From: Paenibacillus sp. DMB5
GTDB taxonomy: Bacteria; Bacillota; Bacilli; Paenibacillales; Paenibacillaceae
Assembly (NCBI RefSeq): GCF_001517085.1
Contig: NZ_LRAC01000140.1
Location: 162,476 to 226,475 of the forward strand
Reading direction: 5' to 3'
Length of the DNA: 64,000 bases
Shown in pieces: positions 54,672-63,860 of the stretch; the first letter of the stretch is position 1, and each line of letters starts with the position of its first letter. Under the pieces are notes generated by a model that was not told the origin of the DNA, did not search any database, and saw nothing but the letters and a program-made list of their open reading frames with translations. A program made the position numbers and the translations under genes.

Positions 54672-55372
54672 TTACAGCTCCGCCGCTTTCAGCATATATT
54701 CGAGAATGGCATGTGAGGACCGTGCTGCCTTGACTGTAAATTCATTATAGCTTAAATGGGCTGAACCGTCGGCTTTATCCGACATGGAACGGATGATAAC
54801 AAACGGAGCCTCATTCATATAACAGACCTGGGCAACAGCCGCCCCCTCCATCTCTGCGCAAGCGCCGTTCAGATCCCGGTACAGCGCTTCGACCGCTTCA
54901 CTGCTGGCGATGAACTGGTCCCCCGAAAGCACAATACCCGTTACATAATGCTGCTTCAGCTCTTTACAGGCCTGCTCGGCCAGCTTCACCAGTTTCTCGT
55001 CTGCGGTAAAGACAGACACCTCCTGATACGGAATAACCCCCTTGGGGTAGCCGAGCGCCGACACATCCATATCATGCTGAATACAGGCCGAGGAAATGAC
55101 GATATCGCCGATATCAAGAAGGGGATGAACCGCTCCGGCCACTCCGGTAAAGAGTACCTTGATACGCCAAACGTATCCAGCAGAATTTGCGTGGTGACTG
55201 CCGCATTCACTTTGCCGACCCCTGATTTGCAGAGAACCGCCTTTCTGCCAAAAACGTCGCCGGAATAGTATGTAACCCCTGCCTTGACTGCAGTCTGCTT
55301 GTTGTCCATGCTGCTGAGCAGCAGCTCAATTTCCTCATCCATCGCGCCTATTAATCCGATAACCTCACTCAA
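54672..55372 (-). CDS. mtnN: 5'-methylthioadenosine/S-adenosylhomocysteine nucleosidase, one frame break
   Basis: 233 residues after joining (B. subtilis 231). It hydrolyses MTA and SAH in the methionine-recycling and activated methyl cycles. N-terminal GLIGAMDEEIELL and VLCKSGVGKVNAA; C-terminal ACAEMEGAAVAQVC and VIIRSMSDKADG (catalytic Asp) are seen. Adding one base at 55159-55161 turns LDTFGVSRYSLPEW into GVSKVLFTGVAGAVHPLLDIGD. Convergent with acuA, 11 bases apart. Confidence 0.93.
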
Positions 55373-55435
55373 TCGATATTCCTCCGTTACCTCCGCTGTC
55401 GCGGGAATCTGAAACCATTCACCCCGGGCAACATA

Positions 55436-55460
55436 AAAAGCTCCCGAAGGAGCTTTCTAC
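55436..55460 (-). terminator. Rho-independent terminator after ccpA
   Basis: Minus strand: AAAGCTCC-TTCG-GGAGCTTT hairpin with a stable UUCG-type loop, followed by TTATGTT. It lies 20 bases after the ccpA stop. Confidence 0.85.
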
Positions 55461-55479
55461 GTACCTCTATAAAAGATTC

Positions 55480-56490
55480 TTACTTGTTCACGTGATTGAC
55501 AGAGAGGCGGAGAATAGTCTCATGCGGCAGAATAACCCGCGGATTCTCAACGGTCTCCTTCTTCATCAGCTTGGTCAAAAGTCTCATTGCAACCGCACCC
55601 AGGTCATACATCGGCTGAGCTACAGTAGTCAGCAGCGGACGAACCATGGACGCCATGCGGATGTTGTCTACGCTGATGATCGAGAAATCATCAGGAACCT
55701 TCAGACCTTCATCCTGAATGCTGTGGATGGCGCCAATCGCCATTTCATCAGTTGCAGCAAAGATGGCTGTCGGCTTCTTCTTGAGGCCAAGGAAGTACTT
55801 CATCGCTTCGACACCGGATTCGTAACGGTAGTTACCGATGCGCACCAGGTCTTCCTGATACTCGATTCCAGCAGCTTCCAGTGCTTTCTTGTAGCCCTGG
55901 AACCGCGCATAGCCGTTAGCCGGATCCTGCAGCGTCCCGCTGATCATCGCTATTTCACGGTGCCCGTGACGGATAAGCGTGTTCACAGCATCAAAAGCCG
56001 CATTCTCATGGTCGATATCAACCGAAGGATAGGTGCCCTTCTCGTCGCGGGTTGCACAAAGCACGATTGGAACAGCCGAGGTCTGGAACGCCTGGATATG
56101 CTCTTCCGTTACCGTACCGCCCATAAAGAGCAGCCCGTCAACCTGCTTCTCCAGAAGCGTATTGATTACACGGATTTCCTTCTCTTTGCGTTTGTCCGCA
56201 TTACACAAAATAATGTTGTAATGATACATGTTCGCGATATCCTCAATCCCGCGGGCAATTTCCGCAAAAATCGAGTTGGAGATATCGGGAATGACAACTC
56301 CTACGGTTGTCGTTTTCTTGCTGGCGAGACCTCTCGCCACGGCATTTGGACGATAGCCCAAACGTTCAATTGCTTCAAATACCTTCTTCCGGGTCTGCGG
56401 CTTCACGTTAGGGTTATTATTCACAACCCGTGATACCGTAGCCATAGATACGCCTGCTTCGCGAGCTACATCGTAAATGGTTACCGTCAA
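55480..56490 (-). CDS. ccpA: Catabolite control protein A
   Basis: 336-residue LacI/GalR regulator. The N-terminal helix-turn-helix TIYDVAREAGVSMATVSRVVNNN binds cre sites; the core binds Ser46-phosphorylated HPr or Crh. Its close match to CcpA (SKKTTTVGVVIPDISNSIFAEIARGIEDIA) makes the call firm. It controls carbon catabolite genes, probably including acsA, acuA and the PTS operon in this window. Confidence 0.96.
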   Translation of the reverse strand: MTVTIYDVAREAGVSMATVSRVVNNNPNVKPQTRKKVFEAIERLGYRPNAVARGLASKKTTTVGVVIPDISNSIFAEIARGIEDIANMYHYNIILCNADKRKEKEIRVINTLLEKQVDGLLFMGGTVTEEHIQAFQTSAVPIVLCATRDEKGTYPSVDIDHENAAFDAVNTLIRHGHREIAMISGTLQDPANGYARFQGYKKALEAAGIEYQEDLVRIGNYRYESGVEAMKYFLGLKKKPTAIFAATDEMAIGAIHSIQDEGLKVPDDFSIISVDNIRMASMVRPLLTTVAQPMYDLGAVAMRLLTKLMKKETVENPRVILPHETILRLSVNHVNK

Positions 56491-56538
56491 ATTACTCTCT
56501 CCATTGCGATAAATTTTATCGTTCGACTAATTAAAATT

Positions 56539-56567
56539 ATGATACGACACTTTGTACAATTGTGCAA
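56539..56567 (-). promoter_or_regulatory. Sigma-A promoter of ccpA
   Basis: TTGCAC (reverse of 56562-56567), 17-base spacer and TATCAT (reverse of 56539-56544), about 48 bases before the ccpA start. A cre-like sequence (TGATAACGCTTC) lies just upstream at 56567-56578 but is too divergent to claim. Confidence 0.65.
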
Positions 56568-56764
56568 TGATAACGCTTCATTTTCCTTTCAAATTTCTTT
56601 CAAAGTTAAAAAAGTCCTGTGAAAGTATGAAGTTTTTGTCTATAAACCGCAAATACAGCACGTTCATCCTGCACAAATAATGAGCCTGATACTATGGTAA
56701 CAAAAAGTCCGTGAAAAATCCAACATTCGTGAAAAATTTTCATCATTTTTGCAGAAAAAACTTT

Positions 56765-57217
56765 TCATTTCGCGCTTTCTGCCGATTGTACTGCCAATTG
56801 CGCCAGTCTGCTTCCGGTTTCTTCCATCCATTTCACATCAGCAAGCTCGACAGCAAGCCGGTAAACATCGAGCAGGACATCAATCCGGGCCTCAGCGGCT
56901 TCACGGATGCTCTCCTCCAGTTCACTGAACCCCCCGGGAAATTCGCCTGCACTTAAGACCTCCTTCAGCACACTCGCCCACTCATTCCGTTCAGCAAAAG
57001 ATAGCCGCCGCCCCGGAATGACATTCTCCAGCTCCCCGATCAGCCTGCCCAGCTCCCTCTTAATGGATGGCAACGGTTCATAACGGGCGCAGACCCCGCA
57101 TGTATACACGGGTACGTGAGTGATTTTGATCTTTGCGCTGTAAATCAGGGTGTGCATATGTATGGTCATGGTTCCGCCGCAGTTGCATGACTTTTTAACA
57201 ACGTTATCTTTTAACAT
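56765..57217 (-). CDS. Uncharacterised protein with a four-cysteine zinc-ribbon motif
   Basis: 150 residues. Near the N-terminus Cys-X-Cys (KKSCNCGG) and Cys-X2-Cys (YTCGVCARYEP) are separated by about 28 residues, as in YgiT-type zinc ribbons. The rest is helical and acidic (residues 55-150). Ribosome binding site GAGGTG lies before ATG 57217. It follows no clear operon partner and lies upstream of ccpA with 274 bases between. I do not recognise a named family. Confidence 0.78.
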   Translation of the reverse strand: MLKDNVVKKSCNCGGTMTIHMHTLIYSAKIKITHVPVYTCGVCARYEPLPSIKRELGRLIGELENVIPGRRLSFAERNEWASVLKEVLSAGEFPGGFSELEESIREAAEARIDVLLDVYRLAVELADVKWMEETGSRLAQLAVQSAESAK

Positions 57218-57425
57218 CTCCTACACCTCAGGCTGAAGAAATTGAAAAACGCAGAAAGCTACCTTTTCCAAAGCTATATTCGACTTCCGGCATCCAAACT
57301 CCTTCCGATTTGCATTAAATGATTTAATTGGCAATAAAGCAAAGTAATGTTTATGCAAAGATGACTTCATATTTCAAATTTGATAGAATGAACAGGATAT
57401 CGAGATCCGAAGGGAGCTGCTGACA

Positions 57426-57950
57426 ATGAGATTATCAGGTAAAAAAGTGATCGCACTGGTGGATGATGAATTCGAGGATCTGGAGCTCTGGTATCCGGTA
57501 TACCGGGTTCGCGAGGAAGGCGCCGAGGTCCATCTGGCCGGACTTGAGAAGGGTAAAACCTATATCGGCAAATACGGTGTACCCGCGACAGCCGAATACT
57601 CCTGGGATGATCTGAGCGCAGCCGATTACGACGGCATTCTTGTGCCCGGAGGCTGGGCACCCGATAAAATCCGCCGCTACAGTGCCGTACTGAAGCTGGT
57701 TCAGGATTTCAACGCTGCTAAAAAGCCGATCGGCCAGATCTGCCATGCCGGCTGGGTGCTGATCTCCGCCAAAATCCTGGACGGGGTAACCGTTACCTCA
57801 ACGCCAGGAATCCGTGATGACATGGAGAATGCCGGAGCTATCTGGAAGGATGAAGCTGTAGTGACTGACGGACACATCATATCCGCCCGCCGCCCGCCGG
57901 ACCTCCCTCCATACGGTAAAGCCTTCTGCGATGCACTGGCCGGGGAATAA
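57426..57950 (+). CDS. DJ-1/PfpI family protein (YfkM-like)
   Basis: 174 residues with the DJ-1/PfpI fold. The catalytic triad residues appear as Glu in DDEFEDLEL, Cys in GQICHAGW and the following His. Relatives (PfpI, YhbO, YfkM/Gsp18) are stress proteins with reported deglycase or glyoxalase activity, or peptidase activity in archaea. Start ATG has AAGGGAG upstream. Confidence 0.9.
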   Translation: MRLSGKKVIALVDDEFEDLELWYPVYRVREEGAEVHLAGLEKGKTYIGKYGVPATAEYSWDDLSAADYDGILVPGGWAPDKIRRYSAVLKLVQDFNAAKKPIGQICHAGWVLISAKILDGVTVTSTPGIRDDMENAGAIWKDEAVVTDGHIISARRPPDLPPYGKAFCDALAGE

Positions 57951-57977
57951 GCGGACGTATAATTTATTATCAAGCAT

Positions 57978-58024
57978 GACAAACAAGCCCTGCCTCATCA
58001 TCTCCTGAGGTTCAGGGCTTGTTC
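57978..58024. terminator. Bidirectional terminator between the DJ-1 and DUF4179 genes
   Basis: ACAAGCCCTG and CAGGGCTTGT form a 10-bp stem that continues inward with CTCA/TGAG; T-rich ends on both strands (minus: TTTGTC). Confidence 0.75.
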
Positions 58025-58042
58025 CGTTTCTTTGTCCGGCGG

Positions 58043-59449
58043 TTAGTCACGGATTTCGAGCGATACCTTCTGGTTAATCGGGGCCGGATAGCTGGTTATA
58101 GTAAATGTCAGCGGCTGGGCGTACTTATTGCTGCCTAATCCCACATAATCCAGCACAGGGATCGACTTCTGGTCGGCTGACGCCTGATACGGCGGAATAT
58201 CATACAGTTCGGCGGATGAATGAATCTGGCCTTTGGAATCGGTAAACTCACTGTCCAGGATTAAAGCGTTATAGTATTTTTTCTTCCCCGGTGCTGTGTT
58301 ATGATTCAGAATCATCGTTGTTCCTCTTTCGGCTGAGTACAGGGACATGGTTAAGTAATTGTCAGGCGCTTTGATGATCTGCTGCTTTTCCGTATCAATA
58401 ACCAGTTTCAGGGCATCCTTATCCAGCGCCAAAATGCCGTCGAGCTGAAATTGAAGCGGCTGGCTGGACCGGCTGTCATTCCCGAAGATCAGAATCTCCT
58501 TGCCTTCAACCACCACTGTGCGGACAGGGCTCATACTCGAATAAATACGGCTGCTCCCCAATAAAAACCGCGGATTGATCATGGAAAAGATTTGTTTGCC
58601 GTTGTGCTCATTGTAAACGGGCTCCAGGTAAATCCCGGTCGCAGCAGTATACACTTCGTTGATACGGATTTCCTGTCCGTCTACCGTCAGCGTTTTGTTA
58701 ACGGTGTGGACCTCGCCTGACTTGGCTATCTTCCCTTTATCCAGTGTAATAGGGACAGACAGCGCCGCCAGCGGCTTTTCTCCTGAGACTTCCGTTACAG
58801 TTCTGGATTTACCCAGCACCAGTTCAAGTGTAATCTGGTCCGGCAGCGAACCCAACCCTCCAGCCCACTGCAATATTTCGTAATCATATGTCGTTCCGGT
58901 TGGCACATCCCTGATATTTAAAGAAAAGCCGTAGGGATAGTTCACCGGTGAATAGCCTCTTCCTTCCAGCTGCAGATTATCCACACGGGCTTTTTGACCG
59001 GTATTATTTTGCAGGGAATACAAGATCATGATGCCCTTGCGGTCTGCGGCAATTCCGTCTACCTTCAGTACAAACCCGTTCTGCTCAGCCGTTACACCGC
59101 TAACCCGCTCTATCAATCCTGCTTCAATGGCTGTGGATACGGTAGTATCATTTATTGATTTTTCAAAATATGGTGTGAACGCCTCAATCATCTGTGATGG
59201 AGCTGATAAGTTCTGTGGTTCCAGCGGCTCCGGCTGCTTACCGATCCAGGGAACCGCGAACAGCGCCGCAGCAGCTAATACTACTGCTACACTTACCGAA
59301 AACCTTTTACGTGCTGATGTCCGGTTGCGGGCTGGGCCTGATATTCCGCTGCGTATTGCCGCATTCATTTTAACTTGCGGTATATCCTCCAGTTCCCTTG
59401 ATATTCCGTCAAAATACTCCTTTAACAGCCTTTCTTCACTGCCAGCCAT
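58043..59449 (-). CDS. DUF4179 membrane protein, probable anti-sigma factor
   Basis: 468 residues. A cytoplasmic N-terminal segment (about 1-48), one membrane helix (about 49-68) and a long extracellular beta-rich domain (DUF4179 and similar C-terminal domain). This layout matches anti-sigma factors of Paenibacillus ECF systems such as RsiV/RsiM analogues. Its ATG overlaps the sigma gene by 14 bases with AAAGGGGGAG upstream, which supports a partner role. Anti-sigma function is inferred from context. Confidence 0.85.
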   Translation of the reverse strand: MAGSEERLLKEYFDGISRELEDIPQVKMNAAIRSGISGPARNRTSARKRFSVSVAVVLAAAALFAVPWIGKQPEPLEPQNLSAPSQMIEAFTPYFEKSINDTTVSTAIEAGLIERVSGVTAEQNGFVLKVDGIAADRKGIMILYSLQNNTGQKARVDNLQLEGRGYSPVNYPYGFSLNIRDVPTGTTYDYEILQWAGGLGSLPDQITLELVLGKSRTVTEVSGEKPLAALSVPITLDKGKIAKSGEVHTVNKTLTVDGQEIRINEVYTAATGIYLEPVYNEHNGKQIFSMINPRFLLGSSRIYSSMSPVRTVVVEGKEILIFGNDSRSSQPLQFQLDGILALDKDALKLVIDTEKQQIIKAPDNYLTMSLYSAERGTTMILNHNTAPGKKKYYNALILDSEFTDSKGQIHSSAELYDIPPYQASADQKSIPVLDYVGLGSNKYAQPLTFTITSYPAPINQKVSLEIRD

Positions 59450-59972
59450 TTGCCGCTCCCCCTTTCATTTTGTTACGCAGCTGTTTGAGCCCCTTGTTCA
59501 GCCACGTTTTGACTGTTCCTTCCGGCTTGTCCAGTACTTCGGCAATCTCTGTTAACGTCATGTCGCGGTAGTATTTCAATACAAGCACCTGGCGGTATTT
59601 CAGCTTCACGCTGTCCAGCGCCTGCTCCATATCCAGCTTCCGGTCACTGGTCATTACCATGACAACCCCGCCGGTTTCATCCGTTGTTTTTACCGAAACC
59701 AGCCGCTTCCTCCGCTTCATTTCATCGTTGCAGCAGTTAACCATTATCCGTGTTATCCAGGGTGCAAATTTTCCGGAATCTTTAAGGCTTTTCCGCTTGC
59801 TCCAAGCCCGGTACGTTGCTTCCTGCAGCATCTCAAGTGCATCCGCCTCACTGCGGAAATAGCTGTAGGCTATTCCGTAGAGGATCCTTTTCTGTCCCGA
59901 TACAAGGCTGATAAAGGCCTGAGCCTCCTCTTTGGCCTGCTGTACATGTTCAAGCTCCATCAGATTTTCCAT
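59436..59972 (-). CDS. ECF RNA polymerase sigma factor
   Basis: 178 residues. Sigma region 2 spans about 20-90 (GIAYSYFRSEADALEMLQEATYRAW, FAPWITRIMVNCCNDEMKRRKR) and region 4 about 110-170 (YRQVLVLKYYRDMTLTEIAEVLDKPEGTVKTWLNKGLKQLR). The nearest Bacillus groups are SigV/SigM/SigW. It forms an operon with the DUF4179 protein. I could not find a convincing autoregulatory AAC...CGTC promoter upstream. Confidence 0.92.
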   Translation of the reverse strand: MENLMELEHVQQAKEEAQAFISLVSGQKRILYGIAYSYFRSEADALEMLQEATYRAWSKRKSLKDSGKFAPWITRIMVNCCNDEMKRRKRLVSVKTTDETGGVVMVMTSDRKLDMEQALDSVKLKYRQVLVLKYYRDMTLTEIAEVLDKPEGTVKTWLNKGLKQLRNKMKGGAANGWQ

Positions 59973-60102
59973 TCTCCGCTATCTGAGCCTCCTTTATATG
60001 CAGCTTCAAAAGCTTCTTTTGTACTTCTATCTATACTGACTCCCGGAGCCCGGAAACGGTTTTACTTTTTTTTCTAATGCTTTTATGTGCATCCCTGTAA
60101 CG

Positions 60103-60130
60103 CAAAAAGTCCGGCGTATTCGCCGGACCG
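60103..60130 (-). terminator. Rho-independent terminator after ptsI
   Basis: Minus strand: GTCCGGC-GAATAC-GCCGGAC followed by TTTTTGCG. It ends the EIICBA-ptsI operon. Confidence 0.85.
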
Positions 60131-60164
60131 TGCATTCAGCAAACCTGTAATTCGCTGATTTTCT

Positions 60165-61922
60165 CTACGATGTTTTTTCCTTTATTGCTTCTGCCGCCGT
60201 AGCTCCCCGTCCGGCAAATGTGCCAAGTACCTCTTCCGTCTCCAGGCTTGTCTTGTACCGGAAGCACGCTTTCGCCGTCTCTCTGGCCTCGGACGCTACG
60301 GTATTAAGGGTTCGGTGCTTCACACGCAGCAGTGCCTGCGGCGACATGCTGAGATTGCTGATACCGAGCTCCAGCCAGAGCGGCAGTGAACGTTCATCCG
60401 CTGCCAGCTCGCCGCAGACGCTGATATCAATGCCGGCGCTGCGTGCCGCCTGCACAGTCATCCGGATCATGCGCAGCACCGCCGGATGGTATGGATGGTA
60501 CATATGGGCGATCTGCTCGTTCATCCGGTCCACGGCCAGTACATACTGCACCAGATCATTGGTGCCGATGCTGAAGAAATCGACTTCTTCAGCCAGGAGA
60601 TCGGCAATCATAACAGCAGCCGGAACCTCAATCATGATGCCGACCGGAATGTTGGCGTTATAGGGAATGCCCCGCTGATCCAGATCCTGCTTCACCTCGT
60701 TCAATACAGCCTTGGCGGCCTGAACCTCTTCCACGGAAGAGATCATCGGGAACATAATTTTGACATTGCCGTAATGGCTGGCCCGCAGAATTGCCGTCAG
60801 CTGGGTTTTGAACAAATCCGTCCGGTCCAGACTGATGCGGATGGCGCGGTAGCCAAGGAACGGGTTCTGTTCTTCCGGGAGCTGGAAATAATCCAGATGC
60901 TTGTCTCCCCCGACGTCCAGTGTGCGGATAACCATCGTGCTGCTGCCAACCTTCTCGGCGACCAGCTTATAAACCTCAAACTGCTCTTCCTCTGTCGGAA
61001 AGGAGTGCCGGTCCATGTACAGGAATTCTGTACGGAACAGGCCGACTCCCTCCGCACCGTACTTCAGCGCCATATCCAGCTCCTTGACGGAGCTGATATT
61101 ACCGGCCAGATGCAGATTAACGCCGTCCTTCGTAACAGCTTCAACGGTAGCGAGCAGCTCGAGCTGTTCCTTTTTGCGCTGCTGCTTATCACGTCTAGCG
61201 GCATATAACTGTATCGTGGCTTCATCCGGATGCAGCTGTACAATGCCGGTATCCCCGTCCATCGCCAGCATGTCGCCGGTCTGGATCGGATTGCTGATTT
61301 TGTTCTCAAGGCCCGCAACCAGCGGGATCCCGAGCGCCCGGGCCATGATTGAGGAATGTGAGGTTTTGCCGCCCATCATGGTGACAATCCCCAGCACGTA
61401 TACCGGATTCAGGTGGGCCAGCTGGGACGGAGACAGCTCCTTCGCCACCAGAATGTAGGGCTGTGTATCCGAAGGCAAGGTCACCTCCGGAGCACCCAGC
61501 AGATGCTTGAGCAGACGGTTGCCGACATCCTTGATGTCTACCGCCCGCTCCTTCATATATTCATCGTCCAGCAGATCGAACATGGCTACGAAATGATCTA
61601 TAGCTTCCTTAACGGCCACCTCGGCTGCCTTATACTGGCGTTCAATAATACCGCGGATCTCACTCATAAACACCGGATCATCCAGAATGGCCAGATGGGC
61701 GTCAAAAATGCTGGATTCCTCCGGCCCGACGACCTCACGGAATTCTTTTTTGATAAATTCAATCTCATCTTTAGAGGTGCGGATCCCTTCATATAACCGC
61801 TCAAATTCCTGGGCCAGATCAACCGGATTCACTTGCGTGTCCGGCAGGCTCCATTCCCAGTTAGGCAGGACAAAGGCCTTCCCGATAGCTACACCTGCTG
61901 CAGCGCCTATGCCTTGAATCAT
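60165..61922 (-). CDS. ptsI: Phosphoenolpyruvate-protein phosphotransferase (PTS Enzyme I)
   Basis: 585 residues. It moves phosphate from PEP to HPr. The phosphorylated His is in GGKTSHSSIMAR (about residue 190) and the active-site Cys in SVCGELAAD (about residue 503). The start overlaps the stop of the EIICBA gene (ATGA). Unlike B. subtilis ptsG-ptsH-ptsI, no ptsH lies between; HPr must come from elsewhere. The C-terminal tail (AGRGATAAEAIKEKTS) is longer than usual. Confidence 0.96.
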   Translation of the reverse strand: MIQGIGAAAGVAIGKAFVLPNWEWSLPDTQVNPVDLAQEFERLYEGIRTSKDEIEFIKKEFREVVGPEESSIFDAHLAILDDPVFMSEIRGIIERQYKAAEVAVKEAIDHFVAMFDLLDDEYMKERAVDIKDVGNRLLKHLLGAPEVTLPSDTQPYILVAKELSPSQLAHLNPVYVLGIVTMMGGKTSHSSIMARALGIPLVAGLENKISNPIQTGDMLAMDGDTGIVQLHPDEATIQLYAARRDKQQRKKEQLELLATVEAVTKDGVNLHLAGNISSVKELDMALKYGAEGVGLFRTEFLYMDRHSFPTEEEQFEVYKLVAEKVGSSTMVIRTLDVGGDKHLDYFQLPEEQNPFLGYRAIRISLDRTDLFKTQLTAILRASHYGNVKIMFPMISSVEEVQAAKAVLNEVKQDLDQRGIPYNANIPVGIMIEVPAAVMIADLLAEEVDFFSIGTNDLVQYVLAVDRMNEQIAHMYHPYHPAVLRMIRMTVQAARSAGIDISVCGELAADERSLPLWLELGISNLSMSPQALLRVKHRTLNTVASEARETAKACFRYKTSLETEEVLGTFAGRGATAAEAIKEKTS

Positions 61923-63802
61923 GCTTCCACCCCTCCAACACTTTCATGTAATACCACGGACATTACCGAAGACTGCCCCTTTTTAACATTTTTGAATGGA
62001 GCATAGCTCCACGATTTGACACGGTCAGGATTGGTGATAACCATCGGCGTTGCCAGCGAAGCGGCATGCTCCTGCAGGTAAGCCAGATCGAACCGGACGA
62101 GCAGCTGCCCCGGCTCCACGCTGTCACCTTCCTGTACAAGCGCCTCAAACGGCCCCTTAAGCTGGGATGTATCGATCCCGATATGCATCAGCACCTCAAG
62201 CCCCTCGGGCGTAGAAATGCCTATTGCGTGCATTGTAGGGTACACGTGCATAACCTTGCCGAATACGGGCGAGACCAGCTCTCCTTTTTCCGGATAAAAA
62301 GCCACCCCGTCGCCAACCAGCTTCGCGGCAAAAATATGGTCAGGCACTTCCTCAATCGGCATCATCTTGCCCTGAATTGGGGCACAGAACAGCACCTGCG
62401 GTAGATCGCGCAGCATCAGCTTGTCAATTTCCTCGCGGATCAGCTCGGAGTAGGTTCCGAATACCACCTGCACGTTGCCGCCGCCAAGCTTAATAATGCC
62501 CGCAGAGCCGAGGCCCTTGAGCGCTGATGTATCTATATATCGGTCGTTGTGCACCGTTAATCTTAGCCTTGTGATGCAGGCCTGCACCTGGACGATGTTT
62601 TCTTTGCCGCCCAGCGCCTCCAGAATCAGCGGAGCCTGATAAGGTATATTACCCGCCCAGTCGCCAAGCTCAGAGCCTTCCTCGCGTCCCGGAGTCGGAA
62701 TCTGGAAGCGGCGGATCGCCCAGCGGAACAGATTATAATAAACAACCGCGTAGCCTATGCCGATCGGAATCAGCAGCCAGGCACGCTGGGAAAGATGCAT
62801 ATTCAGGAAGAAGTCAATCGCTCCCGCCGAATACGAGAACCCGTGATGAATGCCCAGAAGATAGGTCAGCACCATAGCCAGACCTGACATTACCACATGC
62901 ACCGCGAACAGATACGGGGACGCAAACAGAAACGCAAATTCGATCTGCTCCGACACCCCGGTCAAAAAGCAGACCAGCGCGGCACGCAAAAAAGTCTTCT
63001 TGATCTTAGGCTTCAAATCCTCGCGCGCTTCCTGTATGATGGCCAGTGCAATTGCCGGGAGCGCAAACATCATAATCGGAAACAGCCCGGCCATAAATAC
63101 GCCTGCAGTCGGGTCACCCGCAAAAAAACGCGGCAAATCCCCCTGAACGACCGCACTGCCGTCAGGAGTGGTAAAGCTGCCAAGCTGGAACCAGAACACA
63201 TTGTTCAGGATATGATGGAGCCCGAAGGCTGTAAGCACCCTGTACAGTACCCCGTATACGAACACGCCGTACCCGCCGGCAGACTGTATATCACGGAACA
63301 GATGATCAAGCACATCCTGGAGCAGCGGCGAGACGCCGAGCATCACCCAGGCAAACAGCGCGGAGAACAGTCCCATGAACAGGAGCACAAAACGCGACCC
63401 GCCAAAAAACTGGATCGCCTCCGGAAGCTTGATATTTTTAAATTTGTTATGTGCCACACCGGCGACTATCCCGAGGATAATTCCGATGAGTGTTGCAGGC
63501 TGAACCGTTCCGTCGCCCATATTGGAAACAATCCGGTCATAGGTGAACATTCCCGCTAATGCTGCAAGACCGGCCGGCCCGGCCTGATTGGACAGCCCCC
63601 AGGCAACGCCCACAGCAAATAAATAAGGCATGAAATAAAATATTCCCTGCCCCGCGTATGTAGTCACTTCAGATACCGAAGAAAGTCCCCATGCAGACCA
63701 CGGTAAGCTGCCCAGACTCAGCAGAATAGCTGCAGCCGGCAACACCATGGTAGGAAGCATTATGGCTCTGCCCAACTGCTGCAGTGATCCGAGCCAATTC
63801 AA
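61919..63802 (-). CDS. ptsG: Glucose-type PTS permease EIICBA
   Basis: About 627 residues. EIIC (about 1-390, around ten membrane helices) is followed by EIIB (about 405-480, phospho-Cys in QACITRLRL) and EIIA (about 490-620; HIGIDT carries the phospho-His). It imports and phosphorylates a hexose, most likely glucose or N-acetylglucosamine; the sequence alone does not decide. TTG 63802 is chosen since AAAGGAG lies nine bases upstream; the in-frame start at 63847 is before the ribosome binding site. The leader is too short for a GlcT antiterminator site. Confidence 0.93.
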   Translation of the reverse strand: MNWLGSLQQLGRAIMLPTMVLPAAAILLSLGSLPWSAWGLSSVSEVTTYAGQGIFYFMPYLFAVGVAWGLSNQAGPAGLAALAGMFTYDRIVSNMGDGTVQPATLIGIILGIVAGVAHNKFKNIKLPEAIQFFGGSRFVLLFMGLFSALFAWVMLGVSPLLQDVLDHLFRDIQSAGGYGVFVYGVLYRVLTAFGLHHILNNVFWFQLGSFTTPDGSAVVQGDLPRFFAGDPTAGVFMAGLFPIMMFALPAIALAIIQEAREDLKPKIKKTFLRAALVCFLTGVSEQIEFAFLFASPYLFAVHVVMSGLAMVLTYLLGIHHGFSYSAGAIDFFLNMHLSQRAWLLIPIGIGYAVVYYNLFRWAIRRFQIPTPGREEGSELGDWAGNIPYQAPLILEALGGKENIVQVQACITRLRLTVHNDRYIDTSALKGLGSAGIIKLGGGNVQVVFGTYSELIREEIDKLMLRDLPQVLFCAPIQGKMMPIEEVPDHIFAAKLVGDGVAFYPEKGELVSPVFGKVMHVYPTMHAIGISTPEGLEVLMHIGIDTSQLKGPFEALVQEGDSVEPGQLLVRFDLAYLQEHAASLATPMVITNPDRVKSWSYAPFKNVKKGQSSVMSVVLHESVGGVEA

Positions 63803-63831
63803 GGTGACCCTCTCCTTTCGTTCTATGCTAA

Positions 63832-63860
63832 ATGGTAAGCGCTCCAACAGTTTTTGTCAA
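63832..63860 (-). promoter_or_regulatory. Promoter of the EIICBA-ptsI operon with an overlapping cre-like site
   Basis: TTGACA (reverse of 63855-63860), 17-base spacer and TACCAT (reverse of 63832-63837). GGTAAGCGCTCCAA at 63834-63847 (plus strand) matches the cre consensus at most positions and covers the -10 and spacer, which would let CcpA repress. Confidence 0.55.

Noticed and set aside
56567..56580. cre site controlling ccpA itself
   Set aside because: TGATAACGCTTCAT has three mismatches to the consensus, too weak to claim.
62897..63559. 220-codon plus-strand ORF opposite the EIIC gene
   Set aside because: It lies wholly antisense to a well-conserved permease. Its composition (rich in His, Arg, Gln) is typical of a shadow reading of a membrane-protein gene.
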